Shown: positions 9,790 through 19,664 of the stretch, piece by piece | Layout: every line of letters starts with the position of its first letter | Numbering within the stretch: the first letter of the stretch is position 1 | DNA from: Burkholderia sp. Ax-1724 | GTDB lineage: Bacteria > Pseudomonadota > Gammaproteobacteria > Burkholderiales > Burkholderiaceae | DNA: 64,000 nucleotides | Direction: 5' to 3' | Assembly (NCBI RefSeq): GCF_011752995.1 | Contig: NZ_VWWL01000002.1 | Location: forward strand, 310,001-374,000 | Notes under the pieces: model-generated | Databases searched by the model: none | What the model was told of the DNA's origin: nothing | What the model saw: the letters and a program-made list of their open reading frames with translations, nothing else | Program-made: the position numbers and the translations under genes

Positions 9790-10185
9790 ATGCAAGCCCA
9801 CCCGAATGCACGAGCCGTCGATAATTCGCACTTCGATATCCTGAGGAAACTTCAGGTGTATCTGGACGCGATTTACAGCGGCGACGTAGCGGCTTTGCAG
9901 TCCACCTTTCATCCGGCCTCGTTGCTCTTTGCCGAAGTTCGCGGGGAGATCGTGCAGAAGACGCTCGATGTATACCTGCAAGGCGTGAGATCGCGACAGA
10001 GTCCGGCTTCGCTGAACGAACCCTACGGGATGTCCGTGCTCGGCGTCGAGGTCGTCGGCAATATGGCGTCGGCCAAGGTGCGCGTGAAGATGTCGGGAAA
10101 CAACTACTACGATTTCCTGTCGCTGCTGAAGGTGGACGGGCGCTGGCTGATCGTCAACAAGCTGTATACGCACATCGACGAGTAG
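9790..10185 (+). CDS. NTF2-like/SnoaL-type (putative lumazine-binding) protein
   Basis: A 131-residue protein of the cone-shaped NTF2-like superfamily. The N-terminal helices (LRKLQVYLDAIYSGDVAALQ), a middle MSVLGVEVVGNMASAKVRVKMSG strand pair and the terminal YYDFLSLLKVDGRWLIVNKLY strands match the family called putative lumazine-binding. Substrate and reaction are unknown. A Shine-Dalgarno-like AGGAGC lies 14 bases upstream of the ATG, so the start is reasonable but not certain. It follows wrbA on the same strand and converges with the SDR gene, so it is probably co-transcribed with wrbA. Confidence 0.75.
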   Translation: MQAHPNARAVDNSHFDILRKLQVYLDAIYSGDVAALQSTFHPASLLFAEVRGEIVQKTLDVYLQGVRSRQSPASLNEPYGMSVLGVEVVGNMASAKVRVKMSGNNYYDFLSLLKVDGRWLIVNKLYTHIDE

Positions 10186-10215
10186 GGGCGCGCGACCTGC
10201 CGTTTGCCAGTCCGC

Positions 10216-11193
10216 TCAGTCGATATGCACGCCGGTCAAGTGCTCGCTGAGTTGCCAGAGCCGCCCGGCCGCGACCGGGTCCATCGCGCGCGGCCGTACG
10301 CCACGCAGTTCAGCCGAATCGTCGGCGGGCAGGGCGGGCGCGATCTCGCAGTCGGCGCAGTAAACGCCCCCCATGCCTGCGAGCCGCGCGCTCGTCGCGC
10401 ACCATAGCGTGGTGGCGGCACCTTGTTCCGGCGTTTTCTTGTTGTTCTGCGGATCGATGATCGGCTTGCCTGCCTTGTCGATGATTTCGCTCGCATCGAT
10501 CAGCGCCTGCGGCATGTGGCGGATGAGCGGCGTCGCGATACCGCCGGGATGCACGGAGAACGCTCGCACGTTCTCGCGTTGTCCGATCGAGTCGAGTGCG
10601 ACGGCGAACAGCGCATTGGCGGTCTTGGATTGCCCGTAGGCAACCCACGGGTCGTAGGTGCGCGCGATGAAGTTAGGATCGCGAAAGTCGATGCCCGCGC
10701 GCCGGTGGCCGTAGGAACTCAGCGCAATTACGCGGGCGCCTTGCGCGCGGCGCAAGGCCGGCCACAGCCGGCAGGTCAGCTGAAAATGACCAAGATGGTT
10801 GGCCGCGAATTGAGATTCGTAGCCGCGTGCATCGCGCAGGAGCGGCGGTGCCATGATCCCGGCGTTGTTGACGAGGAGGTGCAGCGTGTCAGTTGTCGCG
10901 AGCACGCGTTCGGCAAACCTGTCGATCGACGCCGGGTCCAGCAGGTCCATCTGTTCCAGAATCACGCCCGGCATGTCGCGCAGTGCCGCGCGGGCTTTGC
11001 TCATGTCGCGAGCCGGCACATGGATCGTTGCGCCGGCCGGGCGCAGCGCGCGGACCGTTTCGATGCCGATGCCGGAATAGCCGCCCGTGACGACCACGTG
11101 CCTGCCGCTCAGATCGACGCCCACCATCACGTCGGCGGCGGTGGAAGCGGGGCCGAACCCGGAGCCGATGGGCGCCTGCAAGGTAGTGGACAT
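10216..11193 (-). CDS. SDR family NAD(P)-dependent oxidoreductase
   Basis: A 325-residue short-chain dehydrogenase resembling the retinol-dehydrogenase/WWOX-like extended group. The Rossmann motif TGGYSGIG lies near residue 36-43, NNAG at about 107-110, the catalytic Ser in IALSSYGH, and the YxxxK pair in YGQSK. All catalytic residues are present. GGAGTCACGCC before the ATG at 11193 supports this start over an upstream in-frame Met. The substrate is unknown. It is divergent from an AraC-family regulator 95 bases away, which makes that regulator a likely controller. Confidence 0.9.
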   Translation of the reverse strand: MSTTLQAPIGSGFGPASTAADVMVGVDLSGRHVVVTGGYSGIGIETVRALRPAGATIHVPARDMSKARAALRDMPGVILEQMDLLDPASIDRFAERVLATTDTLHLLVNNAGIMAPPLLRDARGYESQFAANHLGHFQLTCRLWPALRRAQGARVIALSSYGHRRAGIDFRDPNFIARTYDPWVAYGQSKTANALFAVALDSIGQRENVRAFSVHPGGIATPLIRHMPQALIDASEIIDKAGKPIIDPQNNKKTPEQGAATTLWCATSARLAGMGGVYCADCEIAPALPADDSAELRGVRPRAMDPVAAGRLWQLSEHLTGVHID

Positions 11194-11288
11194 GGCGTGA
11201 CTCCGTTTGTTTGACGGGCCCACTTTAGCCTGCGCCGTTCGTACGCGGAATGCTTGAAAGCGCGTGTTTTATGTGAGGGAGTTCGAAT

Positions 11289-12260
11289 ATGGCAATGGAT
11301 CTTCTTTCGGACCTGCTCGATCTCGTGCGGGCGCGCTGCACGCTTGCCGGGCGGTTCGTCGCGGGCGGAAGCTGGGTGCGCCGTTTTGACCAGCTCGACG
11401 CCGTGAAGCTGTGCGCCGCCGCCGGCGGCGCCTGCTGGTTCTTCATGGAGGGAATGGCCGCCCCTGCGCGGTTCGAGCGCGGCGACGTGCTGGTGACGAA
11501 CGGTTCCGCTTCGCTGATTCTGGCGAGCGAACCTCGCCTCGTAGAGCATGCGCGCGCGACGCCGCTCGCGCGGGACGACAACGGCGACTACCGGATCGGG
11601 CACGGTGCGGATTTCATGATGCTGGGCGGCATGGTGCGGATCGACGCGCGGCACCAGCGACTGCTGCGCGGCGGCCTGCCGCCCGTCATTCATGTGAGCG
11701 GCGCCCGGCGCGAGGCGGCAAGCCTCGCGTGGCTGCTCGAACAGATGGTGCTCGAAATGACGCCGCCAGCGCGTCCCGGCTGGTCTGGCGTGCTGACGGA
11801 GCTGGCACAGCTTCTTTTCGTGCAGACGCTCAGGGCGTATGTCATGCAGTCGCCGGACAGCGACGGCGGCTGGCTGCGAGCGCTGGGCGACCGGCGCCTC
11901 GCTCCCGCCATCGCCTGCATGCACGCCGATCCCGGGCGGGCATGGCGTCTCGACGAGCTTGCGCAGCAGGCCGGCATGTCGCGCACCTCGTTCGCTGTGC
12001 ACTTTCGCGAGGCAATGGGCGTGCCGCCTCTCGCCTATCTGACCCATTGGCGCATGCATCTGGCCGAGCGGGCGCTGCGTGCCGGCGCATCGGTCGCGCA
12101 GGCCGCCGAGGCGATCGGCTATACGTCGGAAAGCGCGTTCAGCCATGCGTTCAAGCGCACGACCGGTATTGCGCCGGGACGCTGCCGCAGGGCAATCGAC
12201 GAAGAGAGCCTGCTGTCCTGGCCGGACATGGCGGAAAGCGAGGCGGCGACCGAGTTGTAA
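11289..12260 (+). CDS. AraC-family transcriptional regulator (cupin type)
   Basis: A 323-residue regulator with an N-terminal cupin_6-like effector domain (roughly 10-185, with GACWFFMEG and RFERGDVLV) and a C-terminal double helix-turn-helix (about 205-305). The second HTH shows IGYTSESAFSHAFKRTTGIAPG, the AraC signature. This architecture is common in regulators next to the redox gene they control, and the divergent SDR fits. GGGAG lies 8 bases before the ATG. It faces the 3' end of giant kinase 2 convergently. Confidence 0.93.
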   Translation: MAMDLLSDLLDLVRARCTLAGRFVAGGSWVRRFDQLDAVKLCAAAGGACWFFMEGMAAPARFERGDVLVTNGSASLILASEPRLVEHARATPLARDDNGDYRIGHGADFMMLGGMVRIDARHQRLLRGGLPPVIHVSGARREAASLAWLLEQMVLEMTPPARPGWSGVLTELAQLLFVQTLRAYVMQSPDSDGGWLRALGDRRLAPAIACMHADPGRAWRLDELAQQAGMSRTSFAVHFREAMGVPPLAYLTHWRMHLAERALRAGASVAQAAEAIGYTSESAFSHAFKRTTGIAPGRCRRAIDEESLLSWPDMAESEAATEL

Positions 12261-12358
12261 AACCGGCTTCGGAAGAGGCCGGGCCCCGGCCATGGCCGGC
12301 CAGTCATGCGCGGCTTCGGCGCGAGGCGTTGAAGCCTTGTGTTACGCGGTGGCGCGCT

Positions 12359-15300
12359 TTACGGCTCGACGCTCGGCAGCACGAATCTGAACACGGCGCC
12401 ATGGGGCGTACCCGTGCTGACCGAAAGCACGCCCTCGTGCGCCTCGACGATCGATCGGCAGATCGACAGCCCCATGCCGAGACCCTGCGCCTTCGTCGTG
12501 TAGAACGCATCGAAGACGTGTTCGATCTCCACGGCGGCGATGCCCGGCCCCGAATCCCGTACCGTCACCAGCACGCGATTCGACCAGAGCCGGGCCGTGC
12601 TGATGCCCAGCTCGCGCGGCGTCCAGTTCGCCGCACTCATTGCTTCGATGGCGTTAACGATCAGATTGAGCATGACCTGCTGCAACTGCACGCGGTCGCC
12701 GTGGACGGGCGGCAGGCCGTCGGCCAGCGTCGCCGAAACCGCCACGCCGCTTTTGGCCGCCTCGCCGCGTGTCAGGTCGATCATCTCGCGAATCGTCTCG
12801 TTGATATTCACGCAGCCCTTGCGTAGCGGCGCTTTTCTGATGAGCGCGCGAATCCGCTCGACGATGGCGCCGGCTCGCATTCCCGCGCTGACGATGCCAT
12901 CGAGCGATTCCCTGATCTCGTCTAGGTTGGGCGGCCGCGCGTCGAGCCAGTTCAGCGCCGCGGCCGCCTCGGTCAGCGCTGCGGTAATCGGCTGCTGGAC
13001 GTCGTGGGCGATCGAGGCCGTGAGTTGCCCCATCGTCGCGGCGCGGTTCGCGTGCGCGAGTTCCACATGGGCTTCCAGATAGCGCCGCTCGTGCTCGCGT
13101 GCCTGGGCTTCCGCGCGTTTGTGCTCGGTCAGGTCGAGCACGAAACCGACGCGTTCGTTGCAGTTCGATTCGAACGCCGCGACACCGATCAGCACCGACG
13201 CGCGGCTGCCGCCCCGGCACGACAGCTCTTTCTCGAAGGGCTGCAACGCGCCGGTCAGGGTGAGTTCCTGGGTTCTCTGCTGCTCGATCTCGAACCATTC
13301 GGACGAGGTCAGTTCCGGCCACCGCACGCGTCCGGAGACGAGGTCGTCGCGGTCGTATCCGACGATGCGCAGGAACGCGTCGTTGGTTTCGAGAATATGC
13401 CCTTCGGTGTCCCAGATCAGGATGCCGACGATATTGGCGTCGACGAGACGCCGGATGCGCGCTTCGCGTTCCGCCAGCACCTGGTACAGACGCGCGTTTT
13501 CCAGCGTGATCGCGGCCTGCGAGGCCAGCAGCTTCAAGATCGCGATGCGTCCCGGCACGAACACGCGTGCGGCCAGATTGTTCTCCAGGTACAGCGCGCC
13601 CGTCAGCTTGGTCTGGTTGATGAGCGGCAGACACAGCACGGAGCGGACCCGTTGTCCGGCCACATAGGGATCGGCCGCAAACGGCGGCTCGCCGAGGGCG
13701 TCGTCGAGGATCACGCTCTCGCGCGTGCGCAGCACGTACTGGAGCACGCTTTCCGGCAGCATGGCCGCGCTGGCCGGCTCGTCGCACAGCCGTACGTCGA
13801 CGGTATCGCCGGCGGTGATCGCGAGTGCCGCGACGCGTTGTTCGCCGTCGCGCGCGAGCGTGAGCAGGCAGCGCTCGGCGCCGGCGTGTTCGAGCGCCAT
13901 GCGCATCAGTTTGTCGAGCAGCTTCGCCAGTTCGAACTCGCCCGACACGGCCTGGGATATGCCGGTCACGGTGGCGAGATCGAGCTGCTCGATGGCCGTC
14001 TCGATCGTTCTCGGTGCGGCGGGCGCCGCTTCATTGCTTCTCAACTGCGGATATATCTGTTCGAGCTGGCGCACCTTGCCGTCGGCGCCCCAGCGCAGAT
14101 AGCCATCGCGTGCGTGGCGTATGAACACCAGTGCAAACGCTTCGAGACCGCACGTCGCATAAAAGCTCGCGGCCAGTTCGCAGGCGAGCGCTTCGAGATG
14201 CACGAAGCCGTTCTCGCGCGCCGTGCGGATCGCCTGATCGTAGAGCCGTTCGGCATCGTGTTCGTGCCCATCCAGGCGGGCGATTTCCGCGCCGACGAGC
14301 GCCATGCGGCTCGCGAAATTCTGCGGACAGTGCTCCGACCATTTCGCGAGTTGACTGTGGTGTCCGGAAAGAGCCAATACGTGTTGCCGCCGCTCGTCGG
14401 CCGTGGCGCAATCGCAGGCGGCGGCCCGGGACAGTGCCGCGTAAAGATGATATTCGGCGAGCTCGAAGCTGAGCGGCAAACCCCAGAGCAGCCGTTGCGC
14501 CTGCCGGGATGCTTCGAGGGCGCCTTGATGATCGCGGCCGAAGAAACGTGCCTGCATCTTGCGAATCCAGTAGAAGCATTCGGGCGTTGCCCACCCCGAA
14601 TGCTTCGACCATTGGCGTTCGAGATCGCGTTCGTCGAATTGCCCGTCGTCGAGCACACCGAACTTCGGCGTTACGCCGAGTAGCGTGCGCACCAGCTGAA
14701 GCTGGGTGGCGATGATGTCGACCACGAGGCCATACTGCGTTTTTTGCACCCGCGCGAGACCACGCTCCGCTTCGTGTCGCACGTCGGTGAGTGGATCGCC
14801 CGCGGCGAGCAGGTTGGTAATCAGCAGATGGTGCGAGTGAGCGCCGTAAAGAGCGTCGTAGTTCCGGTTCGCCGCCTCGGCCCCGAGGCGCGCCAGCTCG
14901 CGGCCCGTTGTGACGTGCTGCGTCCACGGCATAAGGTTGTTTGCGCAGAGCACGCGGGTGCCTACCTCGAAGCGTTGCAGGCCGCGCTGTTCGACAAGGT
15001 CGCAGCCGATCGTGCCGAAGCGCAAGGCGGTCCGGTAATCGCCGAAGCGCGCGCCCGCGGCGATGCCGAGCAGCACGTACGCGTAGCACGAGGCGTCGCC
15101 GTGGCCGGACTCGAGACTCAGTGCGATCGCACGGCAGGCAATCAGCACGAACAGGTTCAGCGAGCGGGGCGACTGGAAGGCCGGCGGACCGAGTCCGATC
15201 AGAACGTCGAGCGTCGCGAGCGCGTCGGGATCACGCATCAGTGGCAGCGCGACGAGTGCCTCGTTCGTGCGTGCGCCGATACACGACCGGACCCGTTCAT

Positions 15301-17890
15301 ATTCGCGTTGCGCGGCCTCGTCCGACGGGTAGCGCGGCCAGTCGATGCCGAGTCCGCGCAGATAGTCGAGCCCGACGGCGATGGCGCGTTCATCCTGGTC
15401 TCCCAGCGCATGATGCAGGTCGATGCTCAGGCGCGTTACGGCTGCGCGTTCGACGTTCGTGGCCGCGTGTGTGGCGAGCGCGTCGAGGCGCGCTTGCGCA
15501 TGCGCCGTGGCGCCGGTGAGGAACTCGCACTCGGCGCGCTGGAGTTCGAGCGGGAAGCGCAGCGGGCACCGTGGCTCCCAGCCTGTGTCGGTGAGCAGCG
15601 ACGCGCCGGCGCTCAGATAGGCGAGGGCGGATGCATAAGCTGTCGACGCTCGCGCGCGCTGGCCCGCGGCCAGATTGAGCGCGGCAAGCTGCGTGCGCTC
15701 TTCTTGCGAGTCGATTAGCACGGCGCCGCGGTTGAACTGGCCAACGATGTCGAAAATCACCTCGGCCTGCTGTCCAGCGGTCGTATGCGCCGCGAGGCGC
15801 CGTCCTATCCGCAGATGCGTTCGGGCGCGCAATGCGGCGGGAATCAGCGAATAAGCGGCTTCCTGGATGCGGTCGTGCGTGAACCGGTAGACGCCCGCGC
15901 GCAGCTCGATCAGTTCACGGCATACCGCCGGCCATAGCAGGCTGTGAAGCTTGTTTTCGGCACGGCCGAGCACGACGGTCAGCATCGAAACGTGGCAGCG
16001 ATTGCCGACACAGGCCAACTGCCGCAGCGCGTGCCGGGTCCGCGCCGGCAGGCGGGCGAGCTTGCCGGTCATCAGGTCCGCCACGTTGTCGGTGTAGCCC
16101 GTGGCGCAGATGCGCTCGATGTCCCATGACCAGCGCGCGGCGCGATGATCGAAGCTGAGCAGTTTCTCCTCTGACAGCGCGTATAAAAACTGGCTGACGA
16201 AAAACGGATTGCCGCCCGTTTTCGTGTGCACGAGCTGCGCCAGAGGCGCGGCGTGAGCGGGCTCGCAACGCATGGTATCGGCCAGCAGCCGGGCAAGATG
16301 GCCGCGGGTGAGCGGCGCGAGCCTGATCTCGTCGAGCGCGGCGCCGGCGTTTTTCATTGCTTCGAGCTTGTGCGCGAGCGGATGGCCGGCATCGACTTCA
16401 TTGTCCCGGTAGGCGCCGACCAGCAGAAGATGCCGAAGGTTCGAGCGGAGCAGCAGATGTTCGAGCACATCGAGTGTCGCCGCGTCGAGCCATTGCAGAT
16501 CGTCGAGAAAGAGCACGAGAGGATGCTCGGGCCGCGCGAATACGCCGATAAAGCGCTCGAACACGCTCTGGAAGCGGCCCTGCGCCTGCCGCGGCGGCAG
16601 TTCGGGCACGGCTGGCGGTTCGCCGATGACGAGCGCGAGTTCCGGTACCAGGTCGACCATCAGGCGCGCGTCCGGTCCTAGTGCTTGCAGCATCGCGTTG
16701 CGCCAGTCGCCCAGTTCGGCTTCGCGCTGGCTCAGCAGCGGCCGTACGAGCTTCTGGAACGCCTGCGCGAGCGTCGCATACGGTATGTCGCGCTTGTATT
16801 GATCGAATTTTCCCGTGGCGAAAAGCGCGCGCTGCGGAACCAGCGTCTTGCTCAACTCGTTGACGACCGACGATTTGCCGACGCCCGCGTGGCCTATCAC
16901 GAGCACCAGCGCCGGCTTACCGGCTCTGGCACCCTGCTCGAATGCGCCGACGAGCGCCTCGATCTCGCGTGCTCTTCCATACAGCTTGTCGGGGATCGCC
17001 AGGCGGTCGGGCACGTCCTGTTGGCCGGGCGGGAAATCGTCGATGCAGCCTTGCGTTTCCCATTGATGTAGACAGCGGCGCAGGTCGCGTTCAACGCCGT
17101 TCGCCGTCTGGTAGCGCTCTTCGGGCGTCTTGGCGAGCAGCTTCATGACGATGCGCGAGACCGGCTCGGGAACGTGCGGCGCCCGTTCGCTGGGCGCTAC
17201 GGGTTGGCGTGCGATATGGCGGTGAATCCATTCCATCGCATCGGATGCCACGAACGGCAGTGCGCCCGTGGCGAGCAGATAAAGCGTGACGCCGACGGCG
17301 TAAAGATCGCTGCGTGCATCGACGGGACGGTTCATTCGCCCGGTCTGCTCGGGCGCCAGGTAGGCGAGTGTGCCGGTGACGAACTCGGGTGGCTCCAGCG
17401 GCAGCTTCTGTCGCGGCAGCCACGCGGCAATGCCGAGCCCGGTGAACTTCGTTGCGCCGCTCGTGGGATCGACCAGGATATGAGCCGGCTTGATGTCTTT
17501 GTGAATCAGCCCGCTCGCGTGCAGTTTCGCCAGCGCGGCGGCAATGCCGATCGCCGTGCGCAGGAAATCCGCCAGGGGCAACGGCAGACTCGCGCATTCC
17601 AGCGGCTCGTGGCCACCATCCTCGAGGATCAGGCAAGGCTGGCCGCGTTCCTGTACGAGCCGCAACGGGCGCGCTGCGGCAGCCGGATCGAGCACATCCC
17701 GGAGTGCGTATTCATGCGCGAAGCGATCCTGCAAGCCGGGTGCCGGCGACCCGGCAGCGGGCCGCACGACGAGCACGGGTCGGCACGCACCGTCGTCGTC
17801 CATGTGCCATTCGCGGCTGAATACCCGCCCGCCATCTTCCCAGGCGATGCGCGACCCATCCGATGCGGAACTCACTTGGCTGTCATCCAC
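12359..17890 (-). CDS. Giant kinase-like/AAA ATPase/GAF/PAS/histidine kinase (copy 2)
   Basis: An 1843-residue paralogue of the protein at 3281-8806, colinear over its whole length. Kinase fold about 40-280 (HKDIKP at 130-135, LAPEQ near 178-182), Walker A GHAGVGKS at 333-340, Walker B LVLFLDD, helical TPR-like middle, GAF, PAS, HisKA with His1629 (TASIAHDVQQP) and HATPase with GLGMGLS near the end. The DFG Asp is replaced (FTGLGIA, Gly151), and His replaces the catalytic-loop Asn at 137. The start is a GTG with AGG 6 bases upstream; a second GTG at codon 6 aligns with the start of copy 1. No membrane segment is seen. It lies 89 bases downstream of a FixJ-type regulator on the same strand, its probable phosphotransfer partner. 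Confidence 0.92.
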   Translation of the reverse strand: MDDSQVSSASDGSRIAWEDGGRVFSREWHMDDDGACRPVLVVRPAAGSPAPGLQDRFAHEYALRDVLDPAAAARPLRLVQERGQPCLILEDGGHEPLECASLPLPLADFLRTAIGIAAALAKLHASGLIHKDIKPAHILVDPTSGATKFTGLGIAAWLPRQKLPLEPPEFVTGTLAYLAPEQTGRMNRPVDARSDLYAVGVTLYLLATGALPFVASDAMEWIHRHIARQPVAPSERAPHVPEPVSRIVMKLLAKTPEERYQTANGVERDLRRCLHQWETQGCIDDFPPGQQDVPDRLAIPDKLYGRAREIEALVGAFEQGARAGKPALVLVIGHAGVGKSSVVNELSKTLVPQRALFATGKFDQYKRDIPYATLAQAFQKLVRPLLSQREAELGDWRNAMLQALGPDARLMVDLVPELALVIGEPPAVPELPPRQAQGRFQSVFERFIGVFARPEHPLVLFLDDLQWLDAATLDVLEHLLLRSNLRHLLLVGAYRDNEVDAGHPLAHKLEAMKNAGAALDEIRLAPLTRGHLARLLADTMRCEPAHAAPLAQLVHTKTGGNPFFVSQFLYALSEEKLLSFDHRAARWSWDIERICATGYTDNVADLMTGKLARLPARTRHALRQLACVGNRCHVSMLTVVLGRAENKLHSLLWPAVCRELIELRAGVYRFTHDRIQEAAYSLIPAALRARTHLRIGRRLAAHTTAGQQAEVIFDIVGQFNRGAVLIDSQEERTQLAALNLAAGQRARASTAYASALAYLSAGASLLTDTGWEPRCPLRFPLELQRAECEFLTGATAHAQARLDALATHAATNVERAAVTRLSIDLHHALGDQDERAIAVGLDYLRGLGIDWPRYPSDEAAQREYERVRSCIGARTNEALVALPLMRDPDALATLDVLIGLGPPAFQSPRSLNLFVLIACRAIALSLESGHGDASCYAYVLLGIAAGARFGDYRTALRFGTIGCDLVEQRGLQRFEVGTRVLCANNLMPWTQHVTTGRELARLGAEAANRNYDALYGAHSHHLLITNLLAAGDPLTDVRHEAERGLARVQKTQYGLVVDIIATQLQLVRTLLGVTPKFGVLDDGQFDERDLERQWSKHSGWATPECFYWIRKMQARFFGRDHQGALEASRQAQRLLWGLPLSFELAEYHLYAALSRAAACDCATADERRQHVLALSGHHSQLAKWSEHCPQNFASRMALVGAEIARLDGHEHDAERLYDQAIRTARENGFVHLEALACELAASFYATCGLEAFALVFIRHARDGYLRWGADGKVRQLEQIYPQLRSNEAAPAAPRTIETAIEQLDLATVTGISQAVSGEFELAKLLDKLMRMALEHAGAERCLLTLARDGEQRVAALAITAGDTVDVRLCDEPASAAMLPESVLQYVLRTRESVILDDALGEPPFAADPYVAGQRVRSVLCLPLINQTKLTGALYLENNLAARVFVPGRIAILKLLASQAAITLENARLYQVLAEREARIRRLVDANIVGILIWDTEGHILETNDAFLRIVGYDRDDLVSGRVRWPELTSSEWFEIEQQRTQELTLTGALQPFEKELSCRGGSRASVLIGVAAFESNCNERVGFVLDLTEHKRAEAQAREHERRYLEAHVELAHANRAATMGQLTASIAHDVQQPITAALTEAAAALNWLDARPPNLDEIRESLDGIVSAGMRAGAIVERIRALIRKAPLRKGCVNINETIREMIDLTRGEAAKSGVAVSATLADGLPPVHGDRVQLQQVMLNLIVNAIEAMSAANWTPRELGISTARLWSNRVLVTVRDSGPGIAAVEIEHVFDAFYTTKAQGLGMGLSICRSIVEAHEGVLSVSTGTPHGAVFRFVLPSVEP

Positions 17891-17979
17891 CGTAGACCTG
17901 CCGGCTCAGCCTGGCGGGCGGGCTCGGGCTGATTCGTGCAACGCGACAAGATAAGGCGGGGCGCTCGACGGCCGGCATG

Positions 17980-18657
17980 CTACGGCCCGATCGCCGATCC
18001 CCGCGGCTCGATGCCCAGCAAGCGGACCTTGCAGACCAGGTCCACCGCCGAACGCGCGGACAACTTCTGCATCGCCTGGCGCCGATGCTTTTTGACGGTG
18101 ACTTCGCTGACGCGGATTATCGACGCGATCTGCTTGTTCAGCAAACCCGTGAGAACGAGCTCCACCACTTCACGTTCGCGCGGCGTAAGACTGTCATAAG
18201 CTGCGCGCAGCGGACCGAGTGCCTGCTCGGCCGAGATCCTGTCCCGATCCTTCGCGAGCGCGTGCGACACGGCATCGAGCAGGTCCTGATCGCGGTACGG
18301 CTTGGAGAGGAAGTCCGTTGCGCCAGCCTTCATCGCCCTCACGGTCATTTCGATATCGCCGTGAGCGGTGATGACCACGACGGGCATGTGCATCCCTCTG
18401 TCGTTCATCGCGGCCTGGAACTCCAGGCCGTTTTCTCCGCGCAGCCTGACATCGAGAATCATGCAGCTCGGCACACTCGGGGGCGAGCACGCGAGAAAGT
18501 CCCGACACGTAGCGAATGTCCTGGCGGAAAGCCCGACCGATCGGAACAGATTGCTGAGCGCACGGCGGATGGATTCGTCGTCGTCGATCACGTAGACGAT
18601 CGGGTCCGGCGCGCTTGATATGGCAGTGGCGGATTCGTGCGAATACATGTTGAACAT
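17980..18657 (-). CDS. FixJ/NarL-type two-component response regulator
   Basis: A 225-residue regulator with receiver domain (about 18-135) and LuxR-type HTH (about 150-212). The receiver shows the acidic pair in YVIDDDES, the phospho-acceptor Asp in CMILDVRLRG, Thr/Ser in VVITAHGD and Lys in LSKPY. The HTH reads SLTPREREVVELV and NKQIASIIRVSEVTVKKH. Two starts are possible: ATG 18657, with GAAGAGG only one base away, or ATG 18648, where the same GAAGAGG has better spacing. It lies directly upstream of giant histidine kinase 2 and is its likely output. Confidence 0.93.
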   Translation of the reverse strand: MFNMYSHESATAISSAPDPIVYVIDDDESIRRALSNLFRSVGLSARTFATCRDFLACSPPSVPSCMILDVRLRGENGLEFQAAMNDRGMHMPVVVITAHGDIEMTVRAMKAGATDFLSKPYRDQDLLDAVSHALAKDRDRISAEQALGPLRAAYDSLTPREREVVELVLTGLLNKQIASIIRVSEVTVKKHRRQAMQKLSARSAVDLVCKVRLLGIEPRGSAIGP

Positions 18658-19066
18658 GCCTCTTCGAAGACGTCAGGCTCTGAGCGACATCGACCGCGGC
18701 TGACACGTCGGCATGACCCGGCGAACGGGTCGGCACGAAGCGCCGCGGCTGTCCTTATGAAAATAGGGCGGAGCGACATGATCGGTGACGGTCGCCGAGC
18801 AAGCTGCGAATGCATTGTGAACGCATTGTAATACGCTCCCCATTCGCGCGTGCCGGAACGATGCGTGCAAATAGGGAGCTTGGGCGGCAGGGCTTGCCGG
18901 TTCGAGTTCATCGGCGCGCCACATGCCGAACCTGGACGCATACCTGACGCACACCGGGGGATACTTTCGTAGCCTTTCCATTCGTCGCGGTGCGAGTTAG
19001 GTTTTGAATTGCGCCGGCGAGTCTAAGAAGTCAGACCGGGCCACCTACTTTGCAGGCAGCGATCGC
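18658..19066. promoter_or_regulatory. Divergent region between two response-regulator genes
   Basis: No gene is supported here. The stretch is divergent between the FixJ-type gene and the lone receiver gene, so it should contain both promoters. GCATTGT occurs twice as a direct repeat around 18810-18835. A TTG at 19004 could extend the receiver gene but lacks a good ribosome binding site. Confidence 0.4.
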
Positions 19067-19444
19067 ATGGGCACGCAAACGAATCCGACTATTGCCATCG
19101 TGGACGACGACAGGGACGTCAGAAAAGCGCTGCGGAGCTTTCTGCGCGCAAGAGGGCGCAGCGTGCACGAGTTCGCTTCGGCAATCGAACTGCTCCAGTC
19201 GAACCGGCTCGGCGAGATCGCCTGCCTGATTACGGACGTCAGGATGCCGGGCCTGAGCGGAACGGAGTTGCACGAGCGGCTCATTGCCCTCGGTTATGTC
19301 ATCCCCACCATTTTCATTACGGCGTTCCCGACCTGCAGCGTCGAGGCGATGCTCAATAGCGCAGGGGTCGTCGCTGTCTACAGCAAGCCCGTTGATCCAG
19401 GCGCCTTGTCCAATCTGCTGGCGACCATTCTCGATGTGCCTTGA
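19067..19444 (+). CDS. Stand-alone response-regulator receiver protein
   Basis: A 125-residue CheY-like receiver with no output domain: AIVDDDRDVRKAL carries the acidic pocket, LITDVRMPG the phospho-acceptor Asp, IFITAF the switch Thr and YSKPV the Lys. The sequence is closest to FixJ-type receivers. I chose ATG 19067, where the domain begins, over an in-frame TTG at 19004 that would add 21 unlike residues; the Shine-Dalgarno is weak. With two giant histidine kinases nearby it could be a phosphate sink or relay intermediate, which is inference. Confidence 0.85.
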   Translation: MGTQTNPTIAIVDDDRDVRKALRSFLRARGRSVHEFASAIELLQSNRLGEIACLITDVRMPGLSGTELHERLIALGYVIPTIFITAFPTCSVEAMLNSAGVVAVYSKPVDPGALSNLLATILDVP

Positions 19445-19664
19445 GGCGGCCTTACGGTATCCGAAAGTATCCCCCCGCATCAGGCTAAGGTGTCATACCG
19501 CGTGGACGGCAAGCCGCCTACCATGCTGACAACGAACGGCAACCAGTTGGCGAAGGCCGGAGGGATGCTCAGGCATCGAGCCGAAACGCGGCGGACGGCA
19601 TGCGGGCACGCTGAACGCCTGAGCGTAGTGCGAGCGAAGCAAGCCTCGAGATAGGAGGACGGTG

